Assembly: GCF_028502605.1 (NCBI RefSeq)
Contig: NC_079234.1
Span: forward strand, 4,216,001-4,280,000
Reading direction: 5' to 3'
Origin: Trichoderma breve
Lineage: Eukaryota > Ascomycota > Sordariomycetes > Hypocreales > Hypocreaceae
DNA: 64,000 bases
The notes under the pieces were generated by a model. That model did not search any database. It saw only the letters and a program-made list of their open reading frames with translations, and was not told the origin of the DNA. The translations under genes were made by a program, and so were the position numbers. This document shows, piece by piece, positions 46,401-56,917 of this stretch (its first letter is position 1; each line of letters starts with the position of its first letter).

Positions 46401-46786
46401 CGAAAGAAGAAGAAGAGAACAATGTTGCCGGATTCTTGCAATTGGCGCACTGTACTAGCTGCAAAGACAGACTTTCCGCTGCCAGCAACTCCCCGGACAT
46501 GGAGACACGAGCCACCAACATGATCTTGGTCAGAGCTGGCGTCGACATTGGTCCAAGTGCGAAAGACAGGCGACTTGTGGATCCATCCGCCAGTTCCAGG
46601 TACATATGAGTGTAAATGTTTCATGAACTCACTCCCTGGAGAGAGAAAGTCGGTTGGTTGGAGCCATTTCTCTAGGCTGCGGATCCGTTGTTCGTGTGAG
46701 TCGTTTGGCTGTGGTGCAGGCGCGGGCACTGCATCTCGCTCTACAATTTCGAATGTCTGATCTGGATCAGTATCAACACCAGCCAT
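40460..46786 (-). CDS. Giant NACHT-ankyrin NLR-like protein
   Basis: A single uninterrupted exon encoding 2108 residues. A short N-terminus (about 1-80) contains IRSLEKWLQP, the linker usually found before the NTPase in fungal NLRs. The NACHT follows: Walker A GVAGSGKS (99-106, Lys105) and Walker B VYCVVDALDEMDD (Asp198, Asp201, Glu202). A winged-helix-like section (SVIHHSFTEFLHD) ends near 450. From about residue 590 to the end there are roughly 30 ankyrin-type units (for example DGRTPLSYAAENGH, NGFTPLHNAIAFGD, EGMAPLHYACSFGR, QGRKPLHLALAVYG), most of them well diverged. The architecture is that of fungal STAND/NLR proteins, thought to sense non-self or cell damage. No N-terminal effector domain (HeLo, patatin, HET, purine phosphorylase) is present. 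The ATG at 46786 is the first in frame near the homology start. Confidence 0.93.
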   Translation of the reverse strand: MAGVDTDPDQTFEIVERDAVPAPAPQPNDSHEQRIRSLEKWLQPTDFLSPGSEFMKHLHSYVPGTGGWIHKSPVFRTWTNVDASSDQDHVGGSCLHVRGVAGSGKSVFAASTVRQLQESGNIVLFFFFRQIVDKNHSANYLVRDFTAQLLPHCPALVTTLTAISQDHAISRNENSLVWPALVEALTKSISKNVYCVVDALDEMDDGDFEGMTSRLIELGAVVPEKVKVMMTSRPLPKIEQAFNNRGIVRLKLDPALLFPDVARYVDARMAKLEPPLSDDKNELIKQTICERANGLFLHARLIADNLAEGLRDGHITEETLPGSLDRLPRTLQEVYENMLKEHAYRSGVTAEQQAKVLTCVTHASRPLRLIELGSLLSNMLHISLGQGKDLVRRSCGRLLELLEDESVSVIHHSFTEFLHDATRKKDAAAFPALDDIASHEMLAVLMLEYLDGCPHFDATIDDDREEEEEEVNYDDYDWRGKERERREDIATKLRETHPLVSYAAENLAFHLKNASVQPLAIAREALTRYLSPGKPAFETWMLMNWRDRLSASFTVFHLAAAVHPELAMPLAVVKLFEENEPTLLDARDSDGRTPLSYAAENGHDEIAQFLLAKGAEAESGGNDGQTPLHRAALSGNSGVVRLLLAAGVDPMIKTHPVLREYDNYEGYFIDYSEEQAESRRKTALSFAFRGDNPEVVQAFLPFIPPDSVNKYFHQVNEVENVEAILNTGKVDIDCFQNGQTRLYRATKSHKLDLVKLLLKHGADPNRRCSRKRSWDYNGEITLQVDNERGPTPLHAFSSPDDRIIFMKDDVKEAEECARVLIEAGADVNATMERDYSRGGKNLTPLHLAVQKTTTTFGYWGSLDKSEEILAKVLLAAGADPNARTDKGNTPMHIANPEKPQLLDMLVEHGADLNAMNASGRTPLLEIITNMGPSSSAFDLLKPDVHTFNKLVDLGADVNATDQNGDNLFHHVMSSIGFFSDKEFLPLVRRLLHSGVDLNQRNRKGHPPLWKYNLPSPTDSDEELLRVLVEAGMDMNACDEEKGETILWVIGRRFQKNLSTMQMFIRLGADPKVSAKDGRTLLHDAAKEKQDASWFRYLISVGAKPEVLDSRGDTLIHSMLRSTPEDYKLPEIMQVLVEAGVSPLAKNKNGQTALHVVQSLKALEYVLKSPLFKGLNLNEQDVNGFTPLHNAIAFGDTAIGSLIRAGADPTILAADNLSLLHLASRTGASSIVNLLLSEYRCRGVLEKYVNLLGEGMAPLHYACSFGRPESVWELLRNGADPWLLDVEGLTPLHALAEFEPFEGAWNSPRTGTRTADIVVMLQQAGVDLTIEAVVEEDDGTTKTVTPLDVAVENKCWDMVRALVTRGVKVRDSYTQSPEFISATDKYKAAQNVRSISVTLPSRQHFTMWRGRWAVYEKDRPINREKLYIADGQTILDTQASGPTGLDKLDLLRCALDDGDYDSIKEYALLGGDVFVLDEYKDNTLLHLLVKGGYTDLLEYFADQVPLYEAQDGVQADDESCGTLLGTVCERELPSLNIIQFLVDKIGVDVNAVYNRRGYCYKLKRATALHILASGHHFWQIEALEYLLSKGANIEARNKDGMTPLLAALDHSWPDGYWREETVRVLVKHGANVNATIQPTEDEYGRRSRNSGLSALEISDQAGITRLLLENGADAKCVTGLIARIVARRNDPDTIKVLLEAGLDPNELPASGKDGEDDRQGAENVRYALHEVSRPSTRSHPEADFYSRNRATIELLLLHGADPFALYPDGRSLLHTVVEEQGQLDSFLPRLSQTDVNRKNQHGRTLLISACVPTVPVGEPTYREEKPPLASIVPDSILGLLKHGADALVVDDEGRTPLHWLCTLPGKYDKKQRQAFITLVEHGPAAVNMVDKQGRKPLHLALAVYGDRLQESLFAIKHLISAGSDISEPDLVTGNSTLHQLAPRLVGHARRAAKATSLFRKFSASLDINARNVLGETPVMRFTAAGWEGTRDPKGKISHPRYAIANDVMHATALGVFVDLGADLMAVDARGQTLLHITARRELPSSSSDWDQREDLKGAFQKLMELGVDPRREDAELRTAIDIAVARKLRDVIQLFREKKEEKNVEESDG

Positions 46787-47854
46787 GGTGACTGTGATGC
46801 AGCATAGAGCATCTGATTCAAACGAGAAACGCGGCGGCAACAGCGACCATTTTATCTTCGTGGTTTTGGGGTGTTGGTTGGCATGTGCAACTTGCAGCAG
46901 CGTCTCGGTCTTTTCCTAATTCGGTCTCGACTCTCCAGGCTGGTGGCCGTTGAGTCATACCGTGATGTGATGCCGTAGTTGGTATTCAAATTGGCTATCA
47001 CGGGCTAAATTGTAAATGAGAAGGAAGATGGCGTTTCTTGTCGCGGATTTGGTGCCTGTAGAGCCTTGGGGGGGATCAGTTGTGATATCCCTCCATGTAA
47101 TGTGGATACGGAGTCGGAGAGACTACATTGGGTCTCCTCTCTCCTCTTTACACAACGAAAAATAGCTTTCAAGACTACATGCGGTTTTATATAGTGAAAT
47201 GGTATATAAACACGATATCAGGCTCAATTATGTCATGTTGACCATTTGAATGACTCAGTTTTGAACTACAATATCACAATATTGCATTTGAGTAAAAATA
47301 TCAAGATGGACAGGCTATTGAATCCCCCTCGCCCACCTATCAAGTTCAACCTCTTTTTCTACCCATTCATGGGATTGATCTACCTCTGCAGAGCGCAGTG
47401 AACAGTGGGATTCATTTTTGGCCAAGGACTTTTGAGGACATGGCATTCATATCTTGCCTGCCGCACATTACTTCGTCCAGTATCGCCTGAGCCTCATCTC
47501 CACGCCAAGGCTCGCCGCTAGTCTTCACAACAAAGGATATTGATTCTGCAGCCAATCTCACTGCTTCAACAGGAAGTCCCGCGCACAAGTCGCTGCTGTA
47601 ACCATGAGAACAGGCCTGTGGTGCTTTACTGTGATAAGAGTGTACCCTTGAGGTGCTTTGCTCGAGAGATCCTGGTCGATGTCACACATAGCAGCCTTAG
47701 ATTCCGACTATTCTTTGTTTCGCAATAGTAGGCCGCTGCAATGTAACTTCTCCTCTTCTACCCTTTATTCACAACCAGTTGGATTAAAAGTGTGAGTCCC
47801 TGAAGTACATGAGTCATTTTGTTGAAGGTATTAAAATTAGCAGACACCCGTTCC
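46787..47854. other. Intergenic, 1.1 kb
   Basis: Promoter region of the NLR-like gene and 3' flank of the double zinc-cluster regulator. I looked for an upstream minus-strand exon that could supply a missing effector domain and saw none. Confidence 0.45.
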
Positions 47855-50831
47855 TCACCCCGGGGGCATTGGATCAGGCAGGTTCATCCAATGGGGGATT
47901 TCAGTCATTCCCCATGTCAGATATGTCGACATTTCATCTGCTGTTTTAATGTAGTCGTCGACTGAAGGCTGCAAAATGGCTCCATTTTGCACCATGACGC
48001 CTGCAGATGGCATAATCTGAAGGGGATTCCTTTGAGCCAAGCTTTGGCTCAAAAGTTCAGGTGCTACCTCGATCGGGGGGTACGTTGGCCTTAGGATTGG
48101 CAGCGAACTTGTAAAATCACCGCCGCTACCCCTGTCCACAGCCTCTTCATAGATGACGCTTTGACTTGCGTGGATTAACGGTGATTTGTTGTCGTTTCCT
48201 GAAGACATCGTCTTGGCACTTCCCGTCGCTTGAGATTCTTGAAGCTGCACTCTCCCTCGTCGGAAGGAGGCTAATGCTACAAGGTGGTGATCATCGGCTG
48301 ATCCTGTGACTTCAGCCGGATCGATCGGTATGCTAAGGCTGGATATCAGTCAACAGCATGTACTGGAAAATATCAGAGGTTAACAACGAACCCAAGTGTT
48401 TCCTGATATCGCTCTGCAATATCTCGAAAGCCAAAGAGATGGCATAGCGGAATAATGCCACGAATCTGGTTTGCTGTTAGCGACTCGTATAGCGAATACA
48501 TCAATTGGCCGATCAAAGCTCACAAACTGCGTCGGTGCCTCTTTTCCACGATTATGGATGGTCAAAAGAAAGTTCAAGTTGCTAATGATATTATCTCTGG
48601 TGACCTGCAAAGTCTGGGGGGATTGGTCCACAGTGGCAGCGAAGATAATCTGTACTTTGGTCGATTCAATGGTCGCATCGGGGCAAAAGAGGTCGTCGAA
48701 AGCACCCCGATTGAAGCTCAATCCAGTGCGGATGATATCGGAAACTTGGCTAGCATGGAAGCGGCATAAACTTTGGCAGTGTGCGCGGAATTCAACTGGG
48801 GAGTTCTTGAAGGCTGGTGCCAGCGGGAAGCTGAAGCCGGCTAGTGAAATGCGGGTGAGATCGAAGATGACGGCGTGGATAAAGAGATGTAGAGCAAAGA
48901 CACCCCCAAGCATTCCTTTATCTTTGAGCACGTATAGATTAGCTTCCGTTAAATAATATCGTTCTGGCATATTATTGTACAGAGCGATAAGTTGATCAAT
49001 GATTGTGACGAATTGCGACGACGGCTCCCAGATGCGCATGCCAGGGTCGGCAACGCGAATGAGTCTAAATGAGGGGGGTGAGTCGTTAGCTATGGACGGA
49101 ACAGAAGCGGAAAAGCTTGTCAGAAGCGAAATAACAACTTACTGCATTACTTTTGTTCTCAATCGCACAACCACAACCAATAGTGCCGACAAGTCTAGCT
49201 CCGAAATGGCGGTCTGCATTCCCGAGTCTTCAATCTGCAAAAGATAGTGCCTCGGTGCGGAAAGCTGAGATGTATTAAAGCAATCGTCGGAACAAGGCAG
49301 GGGAATGCTTGGTATGTGATCTTTCCAACACATGTTTTTTTCAACGCCATTAGCAGCAAGGCTATCAATGACGAAGCTGGCCCAGACGATGCGGTTTTCT
49401 ATTTCTCGTTGCATCATCTGAGCTGTTGTGGGATGGTTGGGAAGGGGACGTGGCGAATCCAAGCTCAGTAACCGTATGGCGCGATGCAGAAAAGCCAGCA
49501 AAATGAAGACCAAAGCATGCTGGTCTTCACGAAGCCCATATTCGCAGAGAAGGGCTACTGTCTATCAGACAAGTTAGTTTTAGCGGAATAGGCGACCAAT
49601 AAATGCTCGAGTGAGCCTTACCATGAGATTTTGGACTGTGGGAGCATGCATCTCTCCTAAGATCTCCTTTCTCGCCCTCTCAGCCCATGCTTGCCCAGGG
49701 ATTACGCTTGGAAGCAAGTCGCGATCGGGGCTATCCAGGGTGAACGTCGCATCAAAGTAGATGTGTCTAGGGCCGGATAGTTGATTAGGTTGCCTCTTAT
49801 ATGCAGCACGAAAGGTAATTGCTCACCTAGCGCCAAGGGCGCACATAGCATAGAGCAATGGCTCTCCATAATCCTGAGCTACACTGGCCGACTCGAGCGA
49901 CTGCATGAAGGAAGGTTGATGAACAAAAGTCAGACAACGAAGGTGGTGAGATCGGTCGAAGAAAGCATTAACCAGGCGAAGTCGAAGACCATGATCCTTT
50001 GGTAGAGTATCTGTGCACAAACTTGAAAGGACATTAGTTAATGAGGTTGCGGCGACGATCATCTGAGCTCTGAAAGAGAGCTCTCATTGGATATCCTCAT
50101 TTACCTCTCAATATTCACACCAAAGGCGTGCAAAAGTGCGGGATTTGTCCATTGGCCGGATTCCAGGGGTTGAACTGAGATAGTTGAGGTGAGCCCCGCA
50201 GCAGCAGCCGTAGAGCTTGCGACAGAGCTGGCGGGTTGAGTAGAGGATTCGCGCTCTTGCTGCTTATCCGGCTTTGAAGGATAGACACAAGGCAGATGGC
50301 GCAGGATGCATCGGCGACACGACGGCCGAGTCTTGGTGCAGCGATGCTTGGATGACCGGCATTCTTCGCAGGACCCCACCCTTCTCTTTTCAACGCCAGC
50401 AGCCCTGAAGATGTCGTCTGCCGACTTTTGCATCTCTTTGCGCGAGATGAACTCGCTCTGCGGGCTAAACCCAGGACATCTGACTCCCAGGCGAAGACAA
50501 TTTCGACACTCTGGCATGGTTTTGTCGCATTTGACCTAATCCGGAAAACCCTGGTGAGAAATGCGCTGAATGGCAAAATATGAGGCCCAAAGCAACTCGA
50601 AGTCTCCGAGATTGCTCCTCCCTGCTAATAATAGCCAAGGCCTCAGTGGGCTCTGCGTACCTTTCTTGATCTGCAGACCAGGCAGGCTGTGGCGGGGTTT
50701 TCCGTCAGTGACCATAATTCCAGCAAGCCATTACATATTTGAAAACTGTCATCTTGGAAAGAGAGGGAGAGACGGAGGGATAGTCATGAAATGAATTGTA
50801 ATGGACAGTCCTACTCACCTATGGATGCCAT
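47855..50831 (-). CDS. Transcription factor with two tandem Zn2Cys6 clusters
   Basis: Nine-exon model on the minus strand: 50819-50831, 50661-50686, 50105-50535, 49827-50069, 49622-49766, 49143-49561, 48524-49064, 48392-48465 and 47855-48332, about 789 residues. The first zinc cluster is built from three exons and reads C-x2-C-x6-C-x6-C-x2-C-x6-C (ACLVCRSRKVKC, then CDKTMPECRNC and LRLGVRC). A second cluster of identical spacing follows after about 40 residues (SCEECRSSKHRC, CTKTRPSCRRC, ILRHLPC). A long helical regulatory region of the fungal-specific TF type follows (LRLVNAFFDRSHHLRCL, ENRIVWASFVIDSLAANG). The first two tiny exons rest on splice signals (GTGAGT; CACTGAC...CACAG; GTACGC) and on completing the zinc motif. 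The last intron has a weaker GTTCGT donor, and its acceptor may be six bases earlier. Targets unknown. Confidence 0.8.
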
Positions 50832-53256
50832 TGGCGCGATCTCATTTTGAGCCGCAGTCGCGCCACTGCGCTGCTGTTGCGACGAGCCCATTTGCTGGCA
50901 CGCTGTAGCTCGGAGTGATTGCTGAGGCTGCTAGTATGTCATCCTTCTCTCCCGTATCCCACAAGAGCGGCCGTGGGAAAATGGCATGGTGGAGGGGGTG
51001 ATTCCCTTGAGAATAAACAGAGTTGAGTTGGTTTCTCAAGAAGACGAATCTAGAGCATCGCTACCCAGCAACTAATATCGGTCCCCTTTCAAACGGCTGA
51101 CTTTGCACCCGATCCAATCCCAGGGCTGCGGCGGAGCCCCCGCTAGTGTGTGTCGCGCTCATCAATTGAAGGCTCGGATTGAAGCCGCTGGCCCTGGCTA
51201 ATATAAACCTGGTGCATCTGACGGCACAGGGAAGACCGGCCGAGTTGGTGGTGGAACCCTTGCGTGTTTCGGTCGGGACTTTGGGCGAGTCGTCATGGCA
51301 TCGGGCTGCCGTCCAATGTTGATCCCAGCACGGCACACGACACAGGCACAGACGAAGCTGGCACTGATGTGATGTTTGGGGCTTGGCTCTGATGCGGCGG
51401 TGATGGTGGCTGGTGGCTTGAGTCATGGGTTGAATGGAGAGACAATCTTGAGACAGGAGTTTTCACTTGAGTTGTGGTTCATGTTTTTTTTTTTTTTTCT
51501 GGAAGTCGAAAAGTTCCATTCAGTACCTTCCCCCTGCATCACAATACGGGTGCTCGTACAATGCGGGTTCAGGCGATGCTTGCTATCGATAAGTAAAATG
51601 TACATGTAACATCGAAGGCATGTATATGAGTGATGTCGTGTGTCTCATCTAGTTGGCAAGATACATCTAGGGAACTGCTTCTCCATCCTCTTGAAACTTC
51701 TCATCACATCTGATGTGAATCAACAGGTAAATACAGGCCCGTGGAAGCAACACAGCTGGTGTAATGGACGCCCATTCACCGCTCCAAGGGAAGGCTAACG
51801 TCGTAGCGCATCGCGGCCACTAGGTTTGACACCAGACCTCAATCACACATCATGCAAGCCGTCAAACGACCTGCTTGAAGCCACCGCTTACTTTCCAACA
51901 GATAACAGGTTGGTGGCTGAGCGTCATAGGCAAGTTGAGCCTTCTTGGCCTGTACAGGCTACTCTTTAGGTGCATGCGCCTTACATCTTTGCATTGAATC
52001 TTTAGTCATTGATCCATCCTGTTCGGCCTAATGACACTCATGCACTCAGATTTGCGCTGGGGTGGCATCGATTCTTCACAGGCGGCGGCATCCTAGCGGC
52101 ATTCGATTCTACAGCGGACAAGCTAATTACAAGCCACACCTGTCATCACATCATGCCATCTGCTAGCAGAGGGACCAGATCCGGAGTTTTTAACCCTTAC
52201 AGTAGGGTGAAAGATAGCCATCTTTCTATCCCAGCTCCAGGCGTCGATCGAAGTCCCCTGCCGCTATCTTGGGGAAACGAGGCATTATATTCTATGCTTG
52301 CAAGTGGCACTTAAGGTCATTGTGTTGTATGGGAGAAGTCACTCATATGGTGCAATCCTTGATAAGAAATATATGAGACTTTATTATATAAAATATTTCC
52401 AACCATCATCCACCCTTCATCACGAGTCAAGGAGTTTATGCCATCGGCAGTTGGCTGCTATTATGCCGTGTCAACTGGGTATCTAGTCCCAAATACGAGT
52501 ACTGTGGCTGCATATCCGGAAGGATTCGATCCATGTATGCTGTCCAACCGAAATAATATCGGGCATCCATACGTTATATTGATATCTTCATTACTCATGA
52601 TTATGTTGCTCACCGAGCATCTCTCTTTTGAGCAAGTGTTAGAGCCCAACAACCACCAACAAGTGATAGTGCAGGATCTTCATCATCAATGTTGAGGATG
52701 CTCCACTACCCGGGCGGCTCTCAATGTCTGGCCGGATCCATGTGTTCCGTCCCATGCGCCCAGATCTACCGCTAATGTGTTGTTGCCAGGCCATTTCGCA
52801 AACAACTAGTTAGTCGTACTAAGCACATGCAACGGATATAGTCTGCTCGGAAAATGGGGAAACCCGAGTTGATGGCGGTGTGGCACCTGTAGTTGTAGAC
52901 AGCCAAACAGCCAAAGAAGGGCGTGATGATTTCACGTTCTCGTATAGTGACATATGGAGTCTGACGGGGGCGAAGTAATCAAGAATCAATGAACAAGTAT
53001 AATTGGCTCCTCCTGATGAGCTGCATAAAAGCACCTATTCTTGGAATCCTCGCACGAAGAATAAGAAAACAGCGTCTGCAGCAAATGCAGAACTAGGTTG
53101 CGACGGAAAATGACAGTATCCGAACAGACGGCTCGAGTCAGCGCTATAATCCCAGGTCAAAAGTAACTAATACTACACAAGATAAATGTAAAAAAACAAT
53201 AAGAAATTATCTTTATAAAATATAATACTAAAAGATATATATAATCTATGTCTGCT
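50832..53256. other. Large intergenic region, 2.4 kb
   Basis: No gene is supported. It includes the promoter of the zinc-cluster regulator, a T-run near 51487-51499 and an AT-rich right end. Open frames up to about 120 codons occur but are non-homologous, overlapping and lack sensible composition. Confidence 0.45.
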
Positions 53257-54231
53257 TTAGAGGCTTATCTCGTTTAAAAACTCAATAATAGCGTCCGCCA
53301 TTTGTTGCAGTCCAGGTTCCTCAAGGGGATAGTGGCCCGCATTTTCAAGCTGCACTGTTTTTACGGGTACCTTGGTAATTCGAGGCAGGAATAGTTTGCT
53401 CAATTCCAAGGGCGTCCATCTGTCCTGTGCAGGCTGGGTTAACAGGACGGGGCACACATCGAAGGCTTCTGGTTCCATCGCCGGTTTGTATTGAGAGTAT
53501 GTTGCTAAGAAATGCATCGAGGCAGATGAGCCTGCTGAAGTGCTGTCATTTAAGAAGATCCTCAAGGCATCGTTGTTGTTTACCAGCGTCGACATTTTGC
53601 TTACAAGCGACATGGGTATTTTCATACGAGCGAAAGGTGTTGCGTTAGCGGCGCGAGTGAAGGGCAGTCCCACTCGGCTCATAAGAATGTTTCTCGCGGT
53701 TGTGTCGGCGACTTGCTGAATGCGCTGGTCAAGGAAAGTCATGCCAATAATGCCCTTGACCTTGCGATTGAGAGCGGCAGAATGATAGGTCAGCATTCCA
53801 CCAGCACTTATACCGTAGAGAGCAATAGGCCGCGGATCCGCCTTCATTTCGTGGTCGACGAAATCGCTTGATAATTGAACCCAATCATCATATGACCAAA
53901 CCTGGCCATCGGACACTTCTGTGCAGCCGTAGCCAGGCATGTCGAGAGCGACAAGCTCGAAGCCGGCCTTATGCAAAGGAACTCCAAGAATCATGGACAT
54001 TTGGCGGCCATTGCTTCCAACACCATGATGTAGTATCAATCGAATCTTGGCTTCTGAGTTACGCCATCGATCCAAGTGTAGTTTGTATCCCTTATGCTCC
54101 CACCATTCTTCCGTTGGACAATGTTCAGGCGTGAAGTGAAGACGATCGGGTAGGAATTTCTGAATATCACGCCAGGCTGTCTGCGAATCGTAGCCATCGG
54201 AAGGGAGACTGTGAGGCTTGGTGAATGGCAT
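53257..54231 (-). CDS. Alpha/beta hydrolase (cytosolic)
   Basis: Single-exon protein of 324 residues, from a good ATG. It has HHGVGSNGRQ as oxyanion block, GYGCTE, the nucleophile elbow LYGISAGGM (Ser142), acid in AQDRW (Asp270) and His in AGHYPLEEPG (His300), so the catalytic triad is complete. No signal peptide is present. The MPFTKPHSLPSDGYDSQTAWRDIQ start resembles cytosolic fungal serine hydrolases, often hydrolysing esters, lactones or epoxides. It is divergent from a Zn2Cys6 regulator with 506 bases between start codons, a typical regulator-target arrangement. Substrate unknown. Confidence 0.88.
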   Translation of the reverse strand: MPFTKPHSLPSDGYDSQTAWRDIQKFLPDRLHFTPEHCPTEEWWEHKGYKLHLDRWRNSEAKIRLILHHGVGSNGRQMSMILGVPLHKAGFELVALDMPGYGCTEVSDGQVWSYDDWVQLSSDFVDHEMKADPRPIALYGISAGGMLTYHSAALNRKVKGIIGMTFLDQRIQQVADTTARNILMSRVGLPFTRAANATPFARMKIPMSLVSKMSTLVNNNDALRIFLNDSTSAGSSASMHFLATYSQYKPAMEPEAFDVCPVLLTQPAQDRWTPLELSKLFLPRITKVPVKTVQLENAGHYPLEEPGLQQMADAIIEFLNEISL

Positions 54232-54737
54232 TCTTGTTTCGAAGGAAAAAGGATTGAAAGTTTAGGGCACGCCAACTACAAATTTCGAATCGTAGACAAA
54301 TTATAGGTTGAAGTTCAAGTTATTGTTTTTAAGCTGTAAAGGAATTCTGAGCAAAAGAAAGAGATAACTTAGTATATATATAGGGATAGGGCTGATTTGC
54401 GGAGATTCGATTACTGTGTTAATACCGCTCTACTCTACCATAACTGTCGTCATAAAGTGACTTTCGAAATTTCTCACAGTATTCATTCTGTGTTTTCATT
54501 CTGTGTACACACAATCCCAAGCACGCTGAATCCCGCGGGGTTGGAGGTTGGAAGCGGGTTTAACCAAATCCGCGGGTTTTAAATCATCGAACCCCCCCCC
54601 CCCCCCCCCCCCCTCTCCCCTCGCGGCTCACTCGTCAGATTCGTTTCCTATTGCTTTGTGCTTTGCTAGTGTGGAATCGAGCACCCTGCACTGACTGATC
54701 CAAATGCAACGGAATTGGTTTCGGCCAGGATGAAGTG
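54232..54737. promoter_or_regulatory. Divergent promoter, hydrolase / Zn2Cys6 regulator
   Basis: This 506-bp interval contains two perfect palindromes with core CCGCGG (54533-54538 within CCCGCGGG, and 54570-54575), 37 bases apart. They are everted CCG/CGG half-sites of the type bound by Zn2Cys6 dimers. A run of 22 C follows at 54592-54613. A TATATATATA element near 54372 could serve the hydrolase gene. The neighbouring regulator is an obvious candidate to bind here, but this is inference. Confidence 0.5.
54592..54613. repeat. Poly-C tract (22 nt)
   Basis: A homopolymer of 22 C bases in the divergent promoter, 124 bases before the regulator start codon. Length is likely to vary between strains or be imprecise in the assembly. 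Confidence 0.9.
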
Positions 54738-56917
54738 ATGGAGTCCGATACCTCCCACGAACCAACTTTGGCAGAGTCGCTGACTCCAGCACCATACGGA
54801 AGTGCATGCGTGGCGTGCTCCCGAGGCAAATGCAAATGTTTCTATCGGTCTGATGGTTCGGGATGTGAGAGGTGAGGGCGTATTACCATTTCCGATCCAC
54901 TTCACCCTTGGCGCTAATTCATGAGTACCTGTATCCAGATGCCATCGTCTTGGCAAAGCTTGCGAACAGACGGCGTCTATACGCAAACGCAGGACTCAAA
55001 AGGCTTCCTCTCGATCAGTGCAGCCGCCACCACCCAGGAATCTACTGGAAGAGAAGCTGGACAATGTGCTATCCATTTTGCGCTCCCAGGCATCCACCAA
55101 ACAGCTTGTCGAACAAACCCTCGAAGGTGAACCAAGTAATAACACCACTCTATCGAACACAGACTCGCTGCATAATCCTATCACTCCATCGATTGCACGT
55201 GGTCCAGAAGTCGTTATTGACACGACTGAAAGCGTTGTCCATCTATTTCGGCCAGTCGAGAGCCCAGATGATTCACCGTCGAGCGCTACTAGCCCTCAAT
55301 TACTAATTGCTGGCGATGTGCCTATTCATGGCATCACGGCTTTGAATGCTGAGGAGCAATTGGCAACATTTCGTCGTGCTTTTATCCCCGCATTTCCATT
55401 TATTCATATTCCAACCACAACATCTGCTTCAGATTTATATAGGGAGAAGCCTTTCGTTTGGCTTGTCATAATCGCCTTGACTACGAAGGTCGTCTCAAAG
55501 CAGTTCGATCTTGCAGACCATATTTGGAAAATCATCTCCCAACGAGTCTTATGTGAACATCACGCAAATGTAGATCTCCTTCTCGGTATAATTTGCTTTG
55601 CCTCTTGGTATGCATTTGTTTATTACACTGAAATCTTTAAACCACGTACCAGAGACTAATTGACTCAGGTCCCATTACTTTAAAAAAGACAAACCCTTCA
55701 TGACCATGCTTACCCAGATGGCCGTGTCCATGGCGTTTGAACTTGATTTACACAAAGATACAACCCCTGGGATATCACCACGTGGCAAACCTAGCCGTCT
55801 GTTAACCCGCCAGACATATGCACGGCCCGTTCGAACCATAGAGGAACGTCGCACATTTGCTGCATTGTACTATCTTACCTCTGCGTGAGTTTCAGTGGCA
55901 TAAAGAGAGATTGAAATGAAAAGTCATCTAGCTAATGAGAATTAGTACGTGGGCAGCGTACAGAAAAACATATCCGCTCGATTGGACACTGTACTTGGAG
56001 GATTGTGCTCGAGTTTTGAGCCAAGGTACTGAGACGAGCCTTGATATCCTCCTAACGACTCAAATAAGATGCCAATTGATTACAAATGGGATTACTTGTC
56101 CTATAAACGAGAATATAGGAATCGGAGGCTTCAGCCCACCATCTAGGCTTCTATATACAGCACTGCTTAGACAGCTTGACGATATCAGGCAAAGTTTACC
56201 TGACGAGTTTCAATCAGAGAGTATGAATCCATTTCAGCCTCATTAGATCATACTTGAATAAGTATATACTGAAATTGTTTAGGGGTTACGATATTTTATC
56301 TGCTCAGCACCGAACTGAAAATAAAAGAATTCTTTCTGAGGCATAAGGAAAGTAATAATCAACATAATGGAATTCAAATTCGAAGAGTTCAAGATCTCGA
56401 ATCGGCTCTGGCCGTAATTGAACACTTGTTAGCTGTGTTTGACGATCTACCGATTCTCGATTGGGTTGGTATTAGTGTTGATTACGTTACTCAGCTTACT
56501 CACTGCCTCGTGGTTCTCTTCAAGCTCAACACGCTCAAAGAACCCGGCTGGGATCTATTCGAAACTAGGAAACGTGCTGATGTGATTCAAATTCTTGATC
56601 AATATTACGAGAAGGCTGAACGTGCATCGGAGATAATTGGGATAGTGGGTAATGAGGGACAAAATTGGGGATTGTTCAACAAAGGGCCTCGTTTTTTGAA
56701 GACAATCAGGATGCTAATGTGGACAGAGATGGCTACGAACATGGCCTATCTAAATTTAGAAGAGGATATCGCAGAAGAGCTTCCTGGTCTAACTACAGAT
56801 AATATTGTTCCGGATGATCTTGTTATGAGCTTAGCCCAAGAGTCATGGCTTTCTGACTTGATTGAGGATCCCTGGGATTATGTTAGTCAACTAAATGAGA
56901 CTGAATATTGTTTTTAA
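54738..56917 (+). CDS. Zn2Cys6 transcription factor
   Basis: Five exons: 54738-54871, 54939-55607, 55669-55884, 55946-56220 and 56283-56917, giving 642 residues. All introns are 61-67 nt with canonical ends. The zinc cluster spans intron 1: ACVACSRGKCKCFYRS, then GCER joined to CHRLGKAC; this extended spacing (eight residues after the third Cys) is typical of a subgroup with a CKCFYR core. The regulatory domain carries AFIPAFPFIHIP, TMLTQMAVSMAFELDLHK, TFAALYYLTSA and YRKTYPLDWTLYLEDCARVL. It is AT-richer than the housekeeping genes. It likely regulates the adjacent divergent hydrolase, given the arrangement. Confidence 0.9.
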
